64,000 nt of DNA from [Flavobacterium] thermophilum (lineage in GTDB: Bacteria; Bacillota; Bacilli; Bacillales; Anoxybacillaceae): positions 744,001 through 808,000 of the forward strand of contig UGGS01000001.1 in assembly GCA_900450595.1 (NCBI GenBank), written 5' to 3'. A model generated the notes under the pieces. The model was not told where the DNA came from, did not search any database, and saw nothing but the letters and a program-made list of their open reading frames with translations. Positions 17,027-26,496 of this stretch are shown one piece after another (the stretch's first letter is position 1; the number at the start of each line of letters is the position of its first letter). Position numbers and translations under genes: made by a program.

Positions 17027-18169
17027 ATGAATTTTTCATTAACAAAAGAGCAACAAATGATTAAAGAAATGGTTCGCGACTTTGCTGAGAAGGAAATTGC
17101 CCCATACGCAGCGAAATGGGATGAAGAGGCGTATTTTCCGCTCGATGTCTTCCGCAAAATGGGCGAGTTGGGGTTGTTGGGCCTGCCGTTTCCGGAAGAG
17201 TACGGCGGCGCTGGGGGCGATACGATTTCGTATGCCATCGCCGTTGAGGAAATCGGCCGCGCCTGCGGCGGCACCGGGCTAAGCTATGCGGCCGCTGTGT
17301 CACTTGGGGCGAGTCCCATTTATTACTTTGGAACAGAGGAGCAGAAACAAAAATGGCTCGTGCCGATGGCGAAAGGCGAGACGCTTGGCGCTTTTGGGCT
17401 CACGGAGCCGAACGCCGGATCGGACGCCGGCGGCACGCGCACGACCGCGGTGCTGGACGGCGATGAGTATGTCATCAACGGCGAAAAATGTTGGATCACA
17501 AACGCCCAATACGCGCGGCAAGTCATTGTCACAGCTGTGACGGGCAAAGATGCGCGCGGCAAAAACATCATCACCGCTCTCATCGTGCCAACGGACTCCC
17601 CAGGATTTACGATTCGTTCGAATTACGACAAGATGGGCGTGCGCGCGTCCAATACGTGCGAGCTTGTTTTCGAGAACGTCCGCGTGCCGAAAGAAAACGT
17701 CTTAGGCGACCCGCAAAAAGGGTTTAAACAGTTTTTGTACACGCTTGATGGCGGGCGCATCTCGATCGCCGCGCTGGCGGTCGGCATTGCGCAAGCGGCG
17801 TTTGAGAAAGCGCTTCAATACGCGAAAGAACGCGTTCAGTTTGGCCAGCCGATTTCCAAGTTTCAAGCGATCCAGTTTAAGCTCGCTGACATGGCGATGG
17901 AAATTGAGCTTGCCCGTAATATGGTGTACAAGGCGGCTTGGTTGAAAGACCAAGGGAAACCGTTTACAAAAGAAGCATCGTTCGCCAAGCTGTTCGCCTC
18001 GGAAATGGGGTTCCGCGTCTGCAACCAGGCGATCCAAATCCATGGCGGCTACGGCTATATGAAAGAATACGGAGTCGAACGCCACTTGCGCGACGTCAAG
18101 CTCATGGAAATCGGCGAAGGCACATCGGAAATCCAGCGTCTCGTCATCGCCCGCCAACTGGGATGCTAA
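17027..18169 (+). CDS. yngJ: Acyl-CoA dehydrogenase (YngJ-type, isovaleryl/short-chain)
   Basis: FAD enzyme that oxidises a short or branched acyl-CoA to the 2-enoyl-CoA and passes electrons to ETF. 380 residues with the three acyl-CoA dehydrogenase domains: FGLTEPNAGSDAG in the middle domain, FGQPISKFQAIQFKLADM and IHGGYGYMKEYGVERHLRD in the C-terminal domain. The motif IGEGTSEIQR has Glu at the canonical MCAD/SCAD catalytic position. Typical isovaleryl-CoA dehydrogenases have a small residue there, so substrate choice is open. It is the first gene of the operon, just after operator 2. Confidence 0.88.
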   Translation: MNFSLTKEQQMIKEMVRDFAEKEIAPYAAKWDEEAYFPLDVFRKMGELGLLGLPFPEEYGGAGGDTISYAIAVEEIGRACGGTGLSYAAAVSLGASPIYYFGTEEQKQKWLVPMAKGETLGAFGLTEPNAGSDAGGTRTTAVLDGDEYVINGEKCWITNAQYARQVIVTAVTGKDARGKNIITALIVPTDSPGFTIRSNYDKMGVRASNTCELVFENVRVPKENVLGDPQKGFKQFLYTLDGGRISIAALAVGIAQAAFEKALQYAKERVQFGQPISKFQAIQFKLADMAMEIELARNMVYKAAWLKDQGKPFTKEASFAKLFASEMGFRVCNQAIQIHGGYGYMKEYGVERHLRDVKLMEIGEGTSEIQRLVIARQLGC

Positions 18170-18228
18170 AAGCGGAAATGCCTGCATATCCATAACAATG
18201 AATTCGGACAAAGGGGAGGAAACGGCCG

Positions 18229-19863
18229 ATGTTGACGGTGACTGTGGGGAAATTGTTGGAAGAACGGGCCAGGCAATATGCGAATCATGAGGCGGTCGTG
18301 TATGCCGACCGCGGCTTGCGTCTGACATATCGGCAGTTTAACGACTATTGCCGGCTTGTCGCGCGCGGGTTGATGCGGCTTGGCATCGAAAAAGGGGAGC
18401 ATGTCGCCATTTGGGCGACGAACGTTCCGGAATGGATCGCCTGCCAATTTGCGACCGGCAAAATGGGAGCCGTCCTCGTGACGGTCAATACGAACTACCG
18501 CGCGGCGGAGCTTGAGTATTTGCTTCGGCAGTCCGACTCGACAACACTGTTTTTGATCGAGCAATACCGCGATTCGTCATACATCGATATTTTGTACGAA
18601 ATCGTTCCCGAGTTGCGCACATCAGCGCCCGGACAGCTGCAATCGAAACGGCTGCCGAAGCTGAAAAACGTGGTCTTTCTTGGCGACAAACGGCACCCGG
18701 GCATGTTTACATGGAACGACATCTTGGCGATGGCGCATGACGTGACGGAAGAAGAGCTCGATGCGCAGATGGAAAGCCTTGATCCGCACGATGTGATCAA
18801 CATGCAATACACGTCCGGGACGACTGGATTCCCGAAAGGGGTGATGTTGACGCATTACAACATCGTCAACAACGCCCACCAAGTCGCGCAATGCATGGGG
18901 CTTGGCGAAGGCGATCGATTGTGCATTCCGGTGCCGTTTTTCCATTGTTTCGGCTGCGTCATGAGCACGCTTGCATGCGTGACGGTCGGGGCGACGATGG
19001 TGCCTGTGCAGGAGTTTCATCCGAAGCGGGTGCTGGAGACGGTCGAGGCGGAGCGGTGCACGGCGCTTCACGGCGTGCCGACGATGTTCATCGCCGAGCT
19101 CAACGACCCGGATTTTGCCAAATACGATTTGTCGTCGCTGCGCACGGGCATTATGGCTGGCTCCCCTTGCCCGGTCGAAGTGATGAAGGCGGTCATCGAG
19201 AAAATGGGGATGAAAGACATTACGATCGCCTACGGGCAGACCGAAGCGTCCCCAGTCATCACGCAAACGCGCACCGACGATCCGCTTGAGCTGCGTGTCG
19301 AAACGGTTGGCCGCGCCTTGCCGGGCGTCGAGGTGAAAATCGTCGAGCCGGGAACGAACAAGGAAGTGCCGCCCGGTGTGCAAGGGGAGCTGTGCACGCG
19401 CGGCTATCATGTCATGAAAGGATATTACAACAATTCGGAAGCGACGCGCGAAGCGATCGATGAAGACGGCTGGCTCCATACCGGCGACTTGGCGGTGATG
19501 GATGAAAACGGTTACTTCCGCATCACCGGCCGTCTGAAAGATATGATCATCCGCGGCGGCGAAAACATTTATCCGCGTGAAATCGAAGAGTTTTTATACA
19601 AACATCCGAAAATTTTGGACGTCCAAGTCGTTGGCGTGCCGGATGAAGTATACGGGGAAGAAGTGATGGCGTGGATCATCTTAAAAGACGGCGAAACGGC
19701 GACGGCTGAGGAGATTCGCGAGTTTTGCCGCGGCCACATTTCCCGTCATAAAATCCCGCGCTACATTGAGTTTACTGATTCGTACCCGATGACGGCGTCC
19801 GGGAAAATCCAAAAATTTAAACTGCGGGAAATGGCGAAACAGCGCCTCGGCTTGACGACGTAA
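18229..19863 (+). CDS. yngI: Acyl-CoA synthetase (AMP-binding, YngI-type)
   Basis: ATP-dependent acid:CoA ligase, 544 residues. The AMP-binding P-loop is [16 protein letters not shown], the adenylate motif is in [10 protein letters not shown], and the hinge [20 protein letters not shown] leads to the C-terminal lid with the catalytic Lys in the [12 protein letters not shown] motif. ATG 18229 has AGGGGAGG upstream. In this operon it would activate a free acid of the pathway (acetoacetate, isovalerate or a medium-chain acid); which one is not shown by sequence. Confidence 0.9.
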   Translation: MLTVTVGKLLEERARQYANHEAVVYADRGLRLTYRQFNDYCRLVARGLMRLGIEKGEHVAIWATNVPEWIACQFATGKMGAVLVTVNTNYRAAELEYLLRQSDSTTLFLIEQYRDSSYIDILYEIVPELRTSAPGQLQSKRLPKLKNVVFLGDKRHPGMFTWNDILAMAHDVTEEELDAQMESLDPHDVINMQYTSGTTGFPKGVMLTHYNIVNNAHQVAQCMGLGEGDRLCIPVPFFHCFGCVMSTLACVTVGATMVPVQEFHPKRVLETVEAERCTALHGVPTMFIAELNDPDFAKYDLSSLRTGIMAGSPCPVEVMKAVIEKMGMKDITIAYGQTEASPVITQTRTDDPLELRVETVGRALPGVEVKIVEPGTNKEVPPGVQGELCTRGYHVMKGYYNNSEATREAIDEDGWLHTGDLAVMDENGYFRITGRLKDMIIRGGENIYPREIEEFLYKHPKILDVQVVGVPDEVYGEEVMAWIILKDGETATAEEIREFCRGHISRHKIPRYIEFTDSYPMTASGKIQKFKLREMAKQRLGLTT

Positions 19864-19927
19864 ACCGCCGTGCCGGGCGGTTTCGTCCGCCCGGCGGCAT
19901 TCTCAGTTTTCGTGAAAGGGTGAGACG

Positions 19928-21280
19928 ATGTTTTCGAAAGTATTGATTGCCAACCGCGGCGAAATCGCCGTCCGCATCATCCGCACGTGCCAAAAGCTCG
20001 GCATCCGGACCGTCGCCGTCTATTCCGAAGCGGATGCGGATTCGCTCCACGTCTCGCTCGCGGATGAGGCGTATTTGATCGGCAAGCCGCGCGTCGCGGA
20101 AAGCTATTTAAATATCGAAAAAATCATAGAGGTTGCCAAAACGGCGAAAGCGGAGGCGATCCATCCCGGCTACGGGCTGTTGTCGGAAAATCCAGCGTTT
20201 GCCCGCCGCTGCGAGGAAGAAGGAATCGTCTTCATCGGTCCGAAGGCGGACGTCATCGCGGCGATGGGCAGCAAAATCGAAGCGCGGCGGACGATGGAAC
20301 AAGCCGGCGTGCCGATCGTCCCAGGCGTCTCCTTTGCGCTTGATAGCGCCGATGAAGCGGCCAAAGCGGCGGCTTCGATTGGGTATCCAGTCATGCTGAA
20401 GGCGTCAGCCGGCGGCGGCGGCATCGGCATGCATATCGCCCGCGACGAAGCCGAGCTGCGCCAGGCGTTTGAAGGAAGCCAAAAACGGGCGGCTTCGTTT
20501 TTCGGCGACGGGACGATGTATATCGAAAAATATATCGATCGCCCGCGCCATATTGAAATTCAGCTGCTCGCTGATTCCTACGGCAACTGCGTCTACTTGT
20601 GGGAGCGCGAGTGTTCGATCCAGCGCCGCCATCAAAAGGTGGTCGAAGAGGCGCCGTCGCCGTTTTTGGATGAGGAAACACGGCGGAAAATGGGCGAAGC
20701 AGCCGTGCGGGCCGCGCGCCATATCGGCTATGCGAACGCCGGCACGATCGAGTTTCTTGTCGATGAGCAAAAAAACTTTTATTTTCTGGAGATGAACACA
20801 CGCCTGCAAGTTGAACATCCGGTGACGGAAGAAATCACCGGCATCGACATTGTCGAAGAGCAGCTGCGCATCGCCGCCGGCGAGCCGCTTCGTTATCAGC
20901 AGGAAGACATCCGCCGCGATGGACACGCCATTGAAGTGCGCATTTATGCCGAAGACCCGAACACGTTTTACCCGTCGCCCGGCCGCATTACGGCGTTTTC
21001 CGCCCCACAAGGCGAATGGATTCGTCATGAAACGGCGGTTCAAAGCGGCGCCGCGGTTACGCCGTTTTATGATCCGATGATCGCCAAACTAATCGCCAAA
21101 GGACCGGATCGGCAAACGGCGATTGAACGCTTGCTCGAAGCGCTTCGACACTATCGCGTGGAAGGGATTAAAACGAACATTCCGCTGCTTGAGGCCGTGC
21201 TGTCCCATCCGGCGTTTCAAGCGGGGGATACGACGACCGATTTCCTTTCGAAGCATTGGAAGCCAGCAAAAGCAAAATGA
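19928..21280 (+). CDS. yngHA: Biotin carboxylase subunit (YngHA)
   Basis: ATP-dependent carboxylation of biotin on the separate carrier protein. 450 residues with the start FSKVLIANRGEIAVRIIRT, the glycine-rich ATP loop KASAGGGGIGM, and the catalytic region EMNTRLQVEHPVTEEI. Here it serves an acyl-CoA (probably 3-methylcrotonyl-CoA) carboxylase together with the carrier at 21303 and the carboxyltransferase at 23396, not fatty-acid synthesis. Confidence 0.92.
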   Translation: MFSKVLIANRGEIAVRIIRTCQKLGIRTVAVYSEADADSLHVSLADEAYLIGKPRVAESYLNIEKIIEVAKTAKAEAIHPGYGLLSENPAFARRCEEEGIVFIGPKADVIAAMGSKIEARRTMEQAGVPIVPGVSFALDSADEAAKAAASIGYPVMLKASAGGGGIGMHIARDEAELRQAFEGSQKRAASFFGDGTMYIEKYIDRPRHIEIQLLADSYGNCVYLWERECSIQRRHQKVVEEAPSPFLDEETRRKMGEAAVRAARHIGYANAGTIEFLVDEQKNFYFLEMNTRLQVEHPVTEEITGIDIVEEQLRIAAGEPLRYQQEDIRRDGHAIEVRIYAEDPNTFYPSPGRITAFSAPQGEWIRHETAVQSGAAVTPFYDPMIAKLIAKGPDRQTAIERLLEALRHYRVEGIKTNIPLLEAVLSHPAFQAGDTTTDFLSKHWKPAKAK

Positions 21281-21302
21281 AGCAGAAACGGAGGAAGACA
21301 CG

Positions 21303-21515
21303 ATGACCCAAGTAACGGCAACAATGGCTGGAAGTGTATGGAAATTGTTGGTGGCTGTCGGGGATCATGTAGAAGAAGGCCAAGATGTCATCATTTTAGA
21401 ATCGATGAAAATGGAGATTCCGATTGCCGCGGAAACGTCTGGCGTCGTGAAGCACATCCACGTGCAGGAAGGAGATTTCGTAAACGAAGGCGACGTGCTT
21501 GTCGAGATTGAATAA
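21303..21515 (+). CDS. yngHB: Biotin/lipoyl attachment carrier protein (YngHB)
   Basis: A 70-residue free-standing biotinyl domain with the ESMKMEIP motif; the central Lys carries biotin. Without N-terminal linker or fused carboxylase, it is the minimal carrier form seen in Bacillus yngHB. It lies 22 bp after the carboxylase gene and 14 bp before the lyase gene. Confidence 0.93.
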   Translation: MTQVTATMAGSVWKLLVAVGDHVEEGQDVIILESMKMEIPIAAETSGVVKHIHVQEGDFVNEGDVLVEIE

Positions 21516-21529
21516 AGGGGGAGCAGAGC

Positions 21530-22429
21530 ATGAGCCGATGGCCGGCGAAGGTGACGATCAAAGAAGTCGGCCCGCGCGACGGCCTGCAAAACGAAGCAGC
21601 GCCGATCGCGACCGCCGATAAAATCGCGTGGATCAACTTATTGTCCGAAACGGGGCTGTCGTACATTGAGGTGACTTCCTTCGTCCATCCGAAATGGATC
21701 CCGCAGCTCGCCGATGCCGCTGAGGTCGCAGCCGGCATCGGCCGAAAAGCCGGCGTCACGTATGCGGCGCTCGTGCCGAACGAAAGAGGGCTTGAGCGGG
21801 CGTTGGCCGCGGGGATTGACGAAGTCGGCGTCTTTATGTCAGCGAGCGAAACGCACAACCAAAAAAATATTAACAAAACGATCGCTGCCACATTTCCGGT
21901 GCTGGAAGCGGTCGTGCAAACGGCAAAACAAGCAGGCAAAACGGTGCGCGGCTACGTTTCCACCGTCTTTGGCTGCCCGTATGAAGGGGCAGTTGCCGTC
22001 GATCAAGTGCTGATGGTGGCGGATCGGTTGTTGGCGATGGGGGTTGACGAACTGTCGCTTGGCGATACGATCGGCGTCGCGACGCCCAAGCAAGTGGAGG
22101 ACGTGCTTGCTGAGGTGCTCCGCCGTTTTCCGGCTGATCGGATCGCGATGCATTTCCATGACACGAGAGGGACGGCGCTGGCCAATATTTTAGTGTCAAT
22201 GGAAATGGGGATTACGACGTTTGACAGCTCGCTCGGCGGCCTCGGCGGCTGTCCATACGCTCCCGGAGCGTCGGGAAACGTCGCCACCGATGATTTAGTA
22301 TATATGCTTCACGGCATGGGGATTGAAACCGGCATCGATGTCGAGCAGCTGACGAAAGCGGCGTTGTTTATCCGCGATAAAATCGGCCGCCCGCTTCCGA
22401 GCCGCTATTTGCAAACGGTTGGATCATAA
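21530..22429 (+). CDS. yngG: Hydroxymethylglutaryl-CoA lyase (YngG)
   Basis: Cleaves HMG-CoA into acetoacetate and acetyl-CoA, the last step of leucine degradation. TIM-barrel enzyme of 299 residues with the GPRDGLQNE motif (catalytic Arg/Asp), metal-binding HFHDTRG, and the lyase signature GLGGCPYAPGASGN with the active-site Cys. Start ATG 21530 after GGGGGAG. Confidence 0.93.
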   Translation: MSRWPAKVTIKEVGPRDGLQNEAAPIATADKIAWINLLSETGLSYIEVTSFVHPKWIPQLADAAEVAAGIGRKAGVTYAALVPNERGLERALAAGIDEVGVFMSASETHNQKNINKTIAATFPVLEAVVQTAKQAGKTVRGYVSTVFGCPYEGAVAVDQVLMVADRLLAMGVDELSLGDTIGVATPKQVEDVLAEVLRRFPADRIAMHFHDTRGTALANILVSMEMGITTFDSSLGGLGGCPYAPGASGNVATDDLVYMLHGMGIETGIDVEQLTKAALFIRDKIGRPLPSRYLQTVGS

Positions 22430-22443
22430 GGGGGGGAGAAAAC

Positions 22444-23226
22444 GTGAGCGCACTTGTATCGTTTGAAACACAAGAAAACGGCATCGCCATTGTGACATTA
22501 AACCGCCCGGAAGCAGCCAACGCGCTTTCTAGAGCGCTTTTGTTGGAGCTTGGTGCGCTTTTGCAAGAAATCAAATTTCAAAAAGACGTGCGCGTTGTCA
22601 TGTTGACCGGGGCCGGAGACAAAGTGTTTTGCGCCGGAGCCGATTTGAAAGAGCGGGCAGGGATGAACGAAACCGAAGTCCGTCAGGCCGTCGCTTTAAT
22701 CAGCAAAACGATCAACGAGGTCGAGAAAGTGCCGCAGCCGGTCATTGCCGCGTTAAACGGCTCGGCCTTTGGCGGGGGGCTTGAGCTGGCGCTCGCCTGC
22801 GACATCCGGTTTGCCGCCGACGATATCCAGCTCGGGCTGACGGAAACGTCGCTCGGCATCATTCCGGGAGCGGGGGGGACGCAGCGGCTGCCGCGCCTTG
22901 TCGGCATCGGAAAAGCGAAAGAATTGATTTTTGCCGCAAAGCGCATCACCGCCAAAGAGGCCGAGCGAATCGGCCTTGTCGAATACGCGGTGCCGCGCGC
23001 CGAGCTGATGGAGCGTGCGCTTTGTCTCGCGCAGCAAATCGCTGACAATGCGCCAATAGCCGTCCGCCAGGCGAAACGGGCGATCCAAAGCGTATTCAAC
23101 GTTGATTTGGAGACGGGCCTCGCAATTGAGCAGCTCGCCTATGAGGCGACAATCCCAACGAAAGACCGTCTGGAAGGTCTGCAGGCGTTTAAAGAAAAGC
23201 GGAAGCCGGTGTACAAAGGGGAGTAA
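22444..23226 (+). CDS. yngF: Enoyl-CoA hydratase (YngF; methylglutaconyl-CoA hydratase role)
   Basis: Crotonase-family enzyme, 260 residues. Oxyanion-hole segments (GAGDKVFCAGADLKE and GSAFGGGLELALACD) and the catalytic Glu region (TETSLGIIPGAGGTQRLPR) are intact. In the operon it fits hydration of 3-methylglutaconyl-CoA to HMG-CoA. GTG 22444 follows GGGGGGGAG. Confidence 0.9.
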   Translation: MSALVSFETQENGIAIVTLNRPEAANALSRALLLELGALLQEIKFQKDVRVVMLTGAGDKVFCAGADLKERAGMNETEVRQAVALISKTINEVEKVPQPVIAALNGSAFGGGLELALACDIRFAADDIQLGLTETSLGIIPGAGGTQRLPRLVGIGKAKELIFAAKRITAKEAERIGLVEYAVPRAELMERALCLAQQIADNAPIAVRQAKRAIQSVFNVDLETGLAIEQLAYEATIPTKDRLEGLQAFKEKRKPVYKGE

Positions 23227-23395
23227 GCCTGCGCTTGGGCAAGATGAGGCTGTTTGGATAAGGAAAAAGCCGCACGGAGCGCTTGTTCTGCACCGACATT
23301 GGCACGACAGCCAAAAACGGCCCCAACCGTGCTCCCGGCCGAACACGCGGGATGGAACAGCAAGATCTATCAAAACAAGGAGGGGAAACAAAGAG

Positions 23396-24949
23396 ATGAA
23401 GGAAACAGCCAATCAGCAAGACACGCTCGCAGCGGAGCTGGAGAAAAGAGCGGCGGAAATCAAGAAAGGCGGGGCGCCAAAATATCATGAAAAAAATGCG
23501 GCCCAAGGGAAATTGTTTGTCCGCGAGCGGCTGAATTTGCTGCTTGACGATGGCTTAGAAGTGGAAGACGGCTTGTTTGCCAACTGTTTGGCGGATGGCC
23601 TGCCGGCTGACGGGGTGGTGACCGGGATCGGCAAAATCAACGGCCGCACCGTCTGCGTGATGGCGAACGATTCGACCGTCAAAGCCGGCTCATGGGGAGC
23701 GCGCACGGTCGAAAAAATCATCCGCATTCAAGAAACGGCGGAAAAACTGCGCTGCCCGATCATTTATTTGGTGGACTCGGCCGGCGCACGCATTACGGAC
23801 CAACTCGAAATGTTTCCCGGCCGGCGCGGGGCAGGGCGCATTTTTTACAATGAGGTGAAGCTGTCCGGCAAAGTGCCGCAAGTGTGCCTGTTGTTTGGCC
23901 CGTCAGCAGCCGGCGGCGCTTATATTCCGGCGTTTTGCGACATCGTCATCATGGTCGAGGGCAACGCCTCGATGTACTTGGGCTCGCCGCGCATGGCGGA
24001 AATGGTGATTGGGGAAAAAGTGACGCTCGAAGAGATGGGCGGCGCTCGCATGCATTGCACCGTCTCCGGCTGCGGCGACGTGCTCGTGAAAACCGAAGAA
24101 GAAGCGATTGCCTATGCGCGCCGTTATTTGTCATATTTTCCGTCCCATTACGGCGAAAAACCGCCGGTGGTCGAGGCGAAGCCGCCGAAATCGTTCGACA
24201 AAACGATCGAAGACATTTTGCCGGAAAACCAAAATGCGCCGTTCAACATGTATGATTTGATTGAGCGAATCATTGACGAAGGATCGTTTTGCGAAATCAA
24301 AAAACTGTTTGCGCCGGAAATCATTACGGGACTGGCGCGCCTTAACGGCCAGCCGATCGGCATCATCGCCAACCAGCCGCGCGTCAAAGGCGGTGTCTTG
24401 TTCCACGATTCGGCTGATAAAGCGGCGAAATTCATCACGCTTTGCGACGCGTTCCATATCCCGCTTCTGTTTTTGGCCGACGTCCCTGGCTTTATGATCG
24501 GCACGAAGGTCGAGCGGGCCGGCATCATCCGCCATGGGGCGAAAATGATCGCCGCCATGTCGGAAGCCACCGTACCGAAGATCTCGGTCATCGTCCGCAA
24601 AGCGTACGGCGCCGGGTTGTATGCCATGGCCGGCCCGGCGTTTGAACCGGACTGCTGCCTCGCGCTTCCGAACGCGCAAATCGCCGTCATGGGGCCGGAG
24701 GCGGCCGTCAACGCCGTTTATGCGAACAAAATCGCCGAGCTGCCGCCGGAAGAGCGGCCGGCGTTTGTCGAACAAAAACGCGAGGAATACCGGCGCGACA
24801 TCGATATCTACCGGCTCGCTTCTGAATTGGTCGTTGACGGAATTGTCGCGCCGAACGATTTGCGCAACGAGCTTATCCGCCGCTTTGACGCGTATATGTC
24901 CAAGTACATCGTCTTTTCCGATCGGAAACACGGGGTGTATCCGGTTTGA
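23396..24949 (+). CDS. yngE: Acyl-CoA carboxylase carboxyltransferase (YngE)
   Basis: Transfers the carboxyl group from biotin to the acyl-CoA, probably 3-methylcrotonyl-CoA. 517 residues with two crotonase-fold halves: LVDSAGARITDQLE and the oxyanion-type GPSAAGGAYIPAF in the first, ADVPGFMIGTKVERAGIIRHG and GPEAAVNAVYANK in the second. ATG 23396 is set by AAGGAGGGG ten bases upstream. A 169-bp gap with no visible signal separates it from yngF, longer than the other gaps of the operon. Confidence 0.9.
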   Translation: MKETANQQDTLAAELEKRAAEIKKGGAPKYHEKNAAQGKLFVRERLNLLLDDGLEVEDGLFANCLADGLPADGVVTGIGKINGRTVCVMANDSTVKAGSWGARTVEKIIRIQETAEKLRCPIIYLVDSAGARITDQLEMFPGRRGAGRIFYNEVKLSGKVPQVCLLFGPSAAGGAYIPAFCDIVIMVEGNASMYLGSPRMAEMVIGEKVTLEEMGGARMHCTVSGCGDVLVKTEEEAIAYARRYLSYFPSHYGEKPPVVEAKPPKSFDKTIEDILPENQNAPFNMYDLIERIIDEGSFCEIKKLFAPEIITGLARLNGQPIGIIANQPRVKGGVLFHDSADKAAKFITLCDAFHIPLLFLADVPGFMIGTKVERAGIIRHGAKMIAAMSEATVPKISVIVRKAYGAGLYAMAGPAFEPDCCLALPNAQIAVMGPEAAVNAVYANKIAELPPEERPAFVEQKREEYRRDIDIYRLASELVVDGIVAPNDLRNELIRRFDAYMSKYIVFSDRKHGVYPV

Positions 24950-24971
24950 AAAAACTGGATAAACGTCCCCC

Positions 24972-25000
24972 TTGTCAAACGAAGAAAGATTGTGTATGAT
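24972..25000 (+). promoter_or_regulatory. Promoter of the non-coding RNA
   Basis: TTGTCA (24972-24977), 17-bp spacer, TATGAT (24995-25000). It lies 22 bp after the yngE stop and points into a region without a reading frame. Confidence 0.7.
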
Positions 25001-25006
25001 AATAAT

Positions 25007-25268
25007 CACCAATCCGCTGCTGCGTTGTGCGTTGTAGAATGAAGTTTCAACCGATGGCAATCAAAAGGGAGTTCTACATTGAAGCGGGAATGTCATGCCC
25101 CTTATTCGTCTGCGGGGACGACAGGAACGCTTCTGCGAACACCCACCTGGTGGAGCGTGGTTGAGAAACTGCATTCAGCCAACGGCAACAGCGGCGCGGA
25201 TTCACGAATGAGGAGTTGGCAAAAGAGTCCAACTGGATGCAAAACATCCGGTTGGACTCTTTTTCGTT
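25007..25268 (+). ncRNA. Structured non-coding RNA, possibly 6S-like
   Basis: A region of about 260 nt sits between a good promoter and a strong terminator and has no supported reading frame. The 5' end (AATCCGC..GCTGCGTTG) can pair with the 3' part (CAACAGCGGCGCGGATT) in a long irregular closing stem. Inside, GAAGCG/CGCTTC (around 25082-25135), CCCC/GGGG, and GGTTGA/TCAGCC give further helices. A long closing stem with internal bulges is the plan of 6S RNA, but I cannot confirm that identity. T-box and SRP RNA motifs were looked for and are absent. Confidence 0.6.
25221..25268 (+). terminator. Strong Rho-independent terminator
   Basis: AAAAGAGTCCAAC-T-GGATG (25221-25239) pairs with CATCC-G-GTTGGACTCTTTT (25245-25264) in a stem of about 18 bp with one internal mismatch and a five-base loop, then T residues. 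Confidence 0.9.
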
Positions 25269-25304
25269 GCGTATGTTTTCTCAAAAAGACATGAAACAAT
25301 ATAG

Positions 25305-25371
25305 TTGATTTTCCCTGTTTTCATGTTATAATCATATTTCGTGCAGGAATAATTCGTATTGAAACTATTCC
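25305..25371 (+). promoter_or_regulatory. Efflux operon promoter and putative MarR operator
   Basis: TTGATT (25305-25310), 16-bp spacer and TATAAT (25327-25332). Downstream of the expected start, GGAATA (25346-25351) and TATTCC (25366-25371) form an inverted repeat that could bind the MarR-type product for autorepression. Confidence 0.55.
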
Positions 25372-25403
25372 AACAAGAAAGATGAGGCAAGGAGGGGGGA
25401 TGA

Positions 25404-25844
25404 ATGGAAGGGATCAGCCGGGACATCATGTATGCTGTCTTCCGGACGCAAAAGGCGCTTTACCGCCTCATCCGCGAGGACGCGGCTCGCGTCGGGGTGA
25501 CAGAGGTGCAGCTGATCGTCTTATATACGCTGTTGAAAACAGAACATATTCGCCTGAATGACTTGGCGGAAAAATTAAACTTAAGCAACAGCAACGTCAG
25601 CGGCACGGTCGATCGGCTCGTCGGCGCCGGCCTTGTTGTCCGCGAGCCGTCGAAGCAAGATCGGCGCGCGGTCATTTTGAGTTTGACGGAAAAAGGAAAA
25701 GAGACAGTGTCGGAAGCGTTTGGCGAGCAGTCGGTGCTGCGCCGGCGGCTTCGCCGCATTCAAGAACTCGTCTCTCCAGAGGAGATTGAACAGTTTTTGC
25801 ATCTTCATGAAAAAATTAAAGCGATTTTACTCGGGGAGGAATAG
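25404..25844 (+). CDS. MarR family transcriptional regulator
   Basis: 146-residue winged-helix regulator. The recognition region (LNDLAEKLNLSNSNVSGTVDRLVGAG) and the DRRAVILSLTEKGKE wing are diagnostic. ATG 25404 follows AAGGAGG. It heads an operon with a membrane-fusion protein (3-bp gap) and a DHA2 drug exporter, so it is the likely local repressor relieved by toxic substrates. An inverted repeat lies at 25346-25371. Confidence 0.9.
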   Translation: MEGISRDIMYAVFRTQKALYRLIREDAARVGVTEVQLIVLYTLLKTEHIRLNDLAEKLNLSNSNVSGTVDRLVGAGLVVREPSKQDRRAVILSLTEKGKETVSEAFGEQSVLRRRLRRIQELVSPEEIEQFLHLHEKIKAILLGEE

Positions 25845-25847
25845 ACA

Positions 25848-26486
25848 GTGAACGTGAAACGATTGGTGGCGCTGAACATCATTGTGCTCATTTTGCTTGT
25901 CGGCGGCGGCTTTGCCGCTTACTACTATGTGAACGAAGCGACGAATTACATTAAAACAGACAACGCCCGCATCGACGGCCAGGTCATCTCGGTTGCGGCG
26001 CCGTTGTCCGGGAAGCTGACATCCTGGCGGGGCGACACGGGAAAAACGTTCTCAGCCGGGGAAGAAATCGGTGAGGTGTTTGACGGCAAAACGACGGTGC
26101 CGGTGACAGTGCCTCATCGGATGACGATCGTGCAGCAAAACGCGGTCAAAGACTCGTTTGTCGCCGCGGGGACGCCGCTTGCCCGAGGGTTTGATTTGAA
26201 CGATTTGTGGGTGACGGCGAACATTGAAGAGACCGATATTGAAGACGTGAAAGTCGGGCAAGACGTCGATATTTATGTCGATGCGTATCCGGACCGCAAA
26301 TTCAGCGGCAAAGTCGAAAAAATCGGCAACGCGACAGCGAATACGTTCAGCCTGCTGCCGAGCTCCAATGCGACCGGCAACTACACGAAAGTGACCCAAG
26401 TGATTCCCGTTACGATTTCCATTGACAATTACAGCGGAGCCGGACTTGTGCCGGGCATGAACGTCACCGTCCGCATCCATAAGTAG
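25848..26486 (+). CDS. Short EmrA/HlyD-type membrane fusion protein
   Basis: 212 residues: an N-terminal membrane anchor (about 8-28), then YIKTDNARIDGQVISVAAPLSGKL, the half-motif of the biotinyl-lipoyl-like domain, followed by the beta-barrel part (NDLWVTANIEETDIEDVKVGQ). Gram-negative EmrA proteins have ~390 residues; here the long coiled-coil hairpin is missing, as in several Gram-positive homologues that need not reach an outer membrane. GTG 25848 starts three bases after the MarR stop. Confidence 0.85.
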   Translation: MNVKRLVALNIIVLILLVGGGFAAYYYVNEATNYIKTDNARIDGQVISVAAPLSGKLTSWRGDTGKTFSAGEEIGEVFDGKTTVPVTVPHRMTIVQQNAVKDSFVAAGTPLARGFDLNDLWVTANIEETDIEDVKVGQDVDIYVDAYPDRKFSGKVEKIGNATANTFSLLPSSNATGNYTKVTQVIPVTISIDNYSGAGLVPGMNVTVRIHK

Positions 26487-26496
26487 GTGATGGAAG

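Noticed and set aside
18622..19479. Long antisense frame within the acyl-CoA synthetase gene (285 codons, His/Arg-rich)
   Set aside because: Composition is typical of a shadow of GC-rich coding DNA; no ribosome binding site and no recognisable domain.
23102..23395. A longer N-terminus for the carboxyltransferase reaching back into yngF
   Set aside because: It would overlap yngF in another frame; AAGGAGGGG before ATG 23396 and the family start agree with the short form.
25007..25268. T-box leader controlling the downstream MarR operon
   Set aside because: No T-box core sequence or antiterminator was found, and the MarR operon has its own promoter after the terminator.
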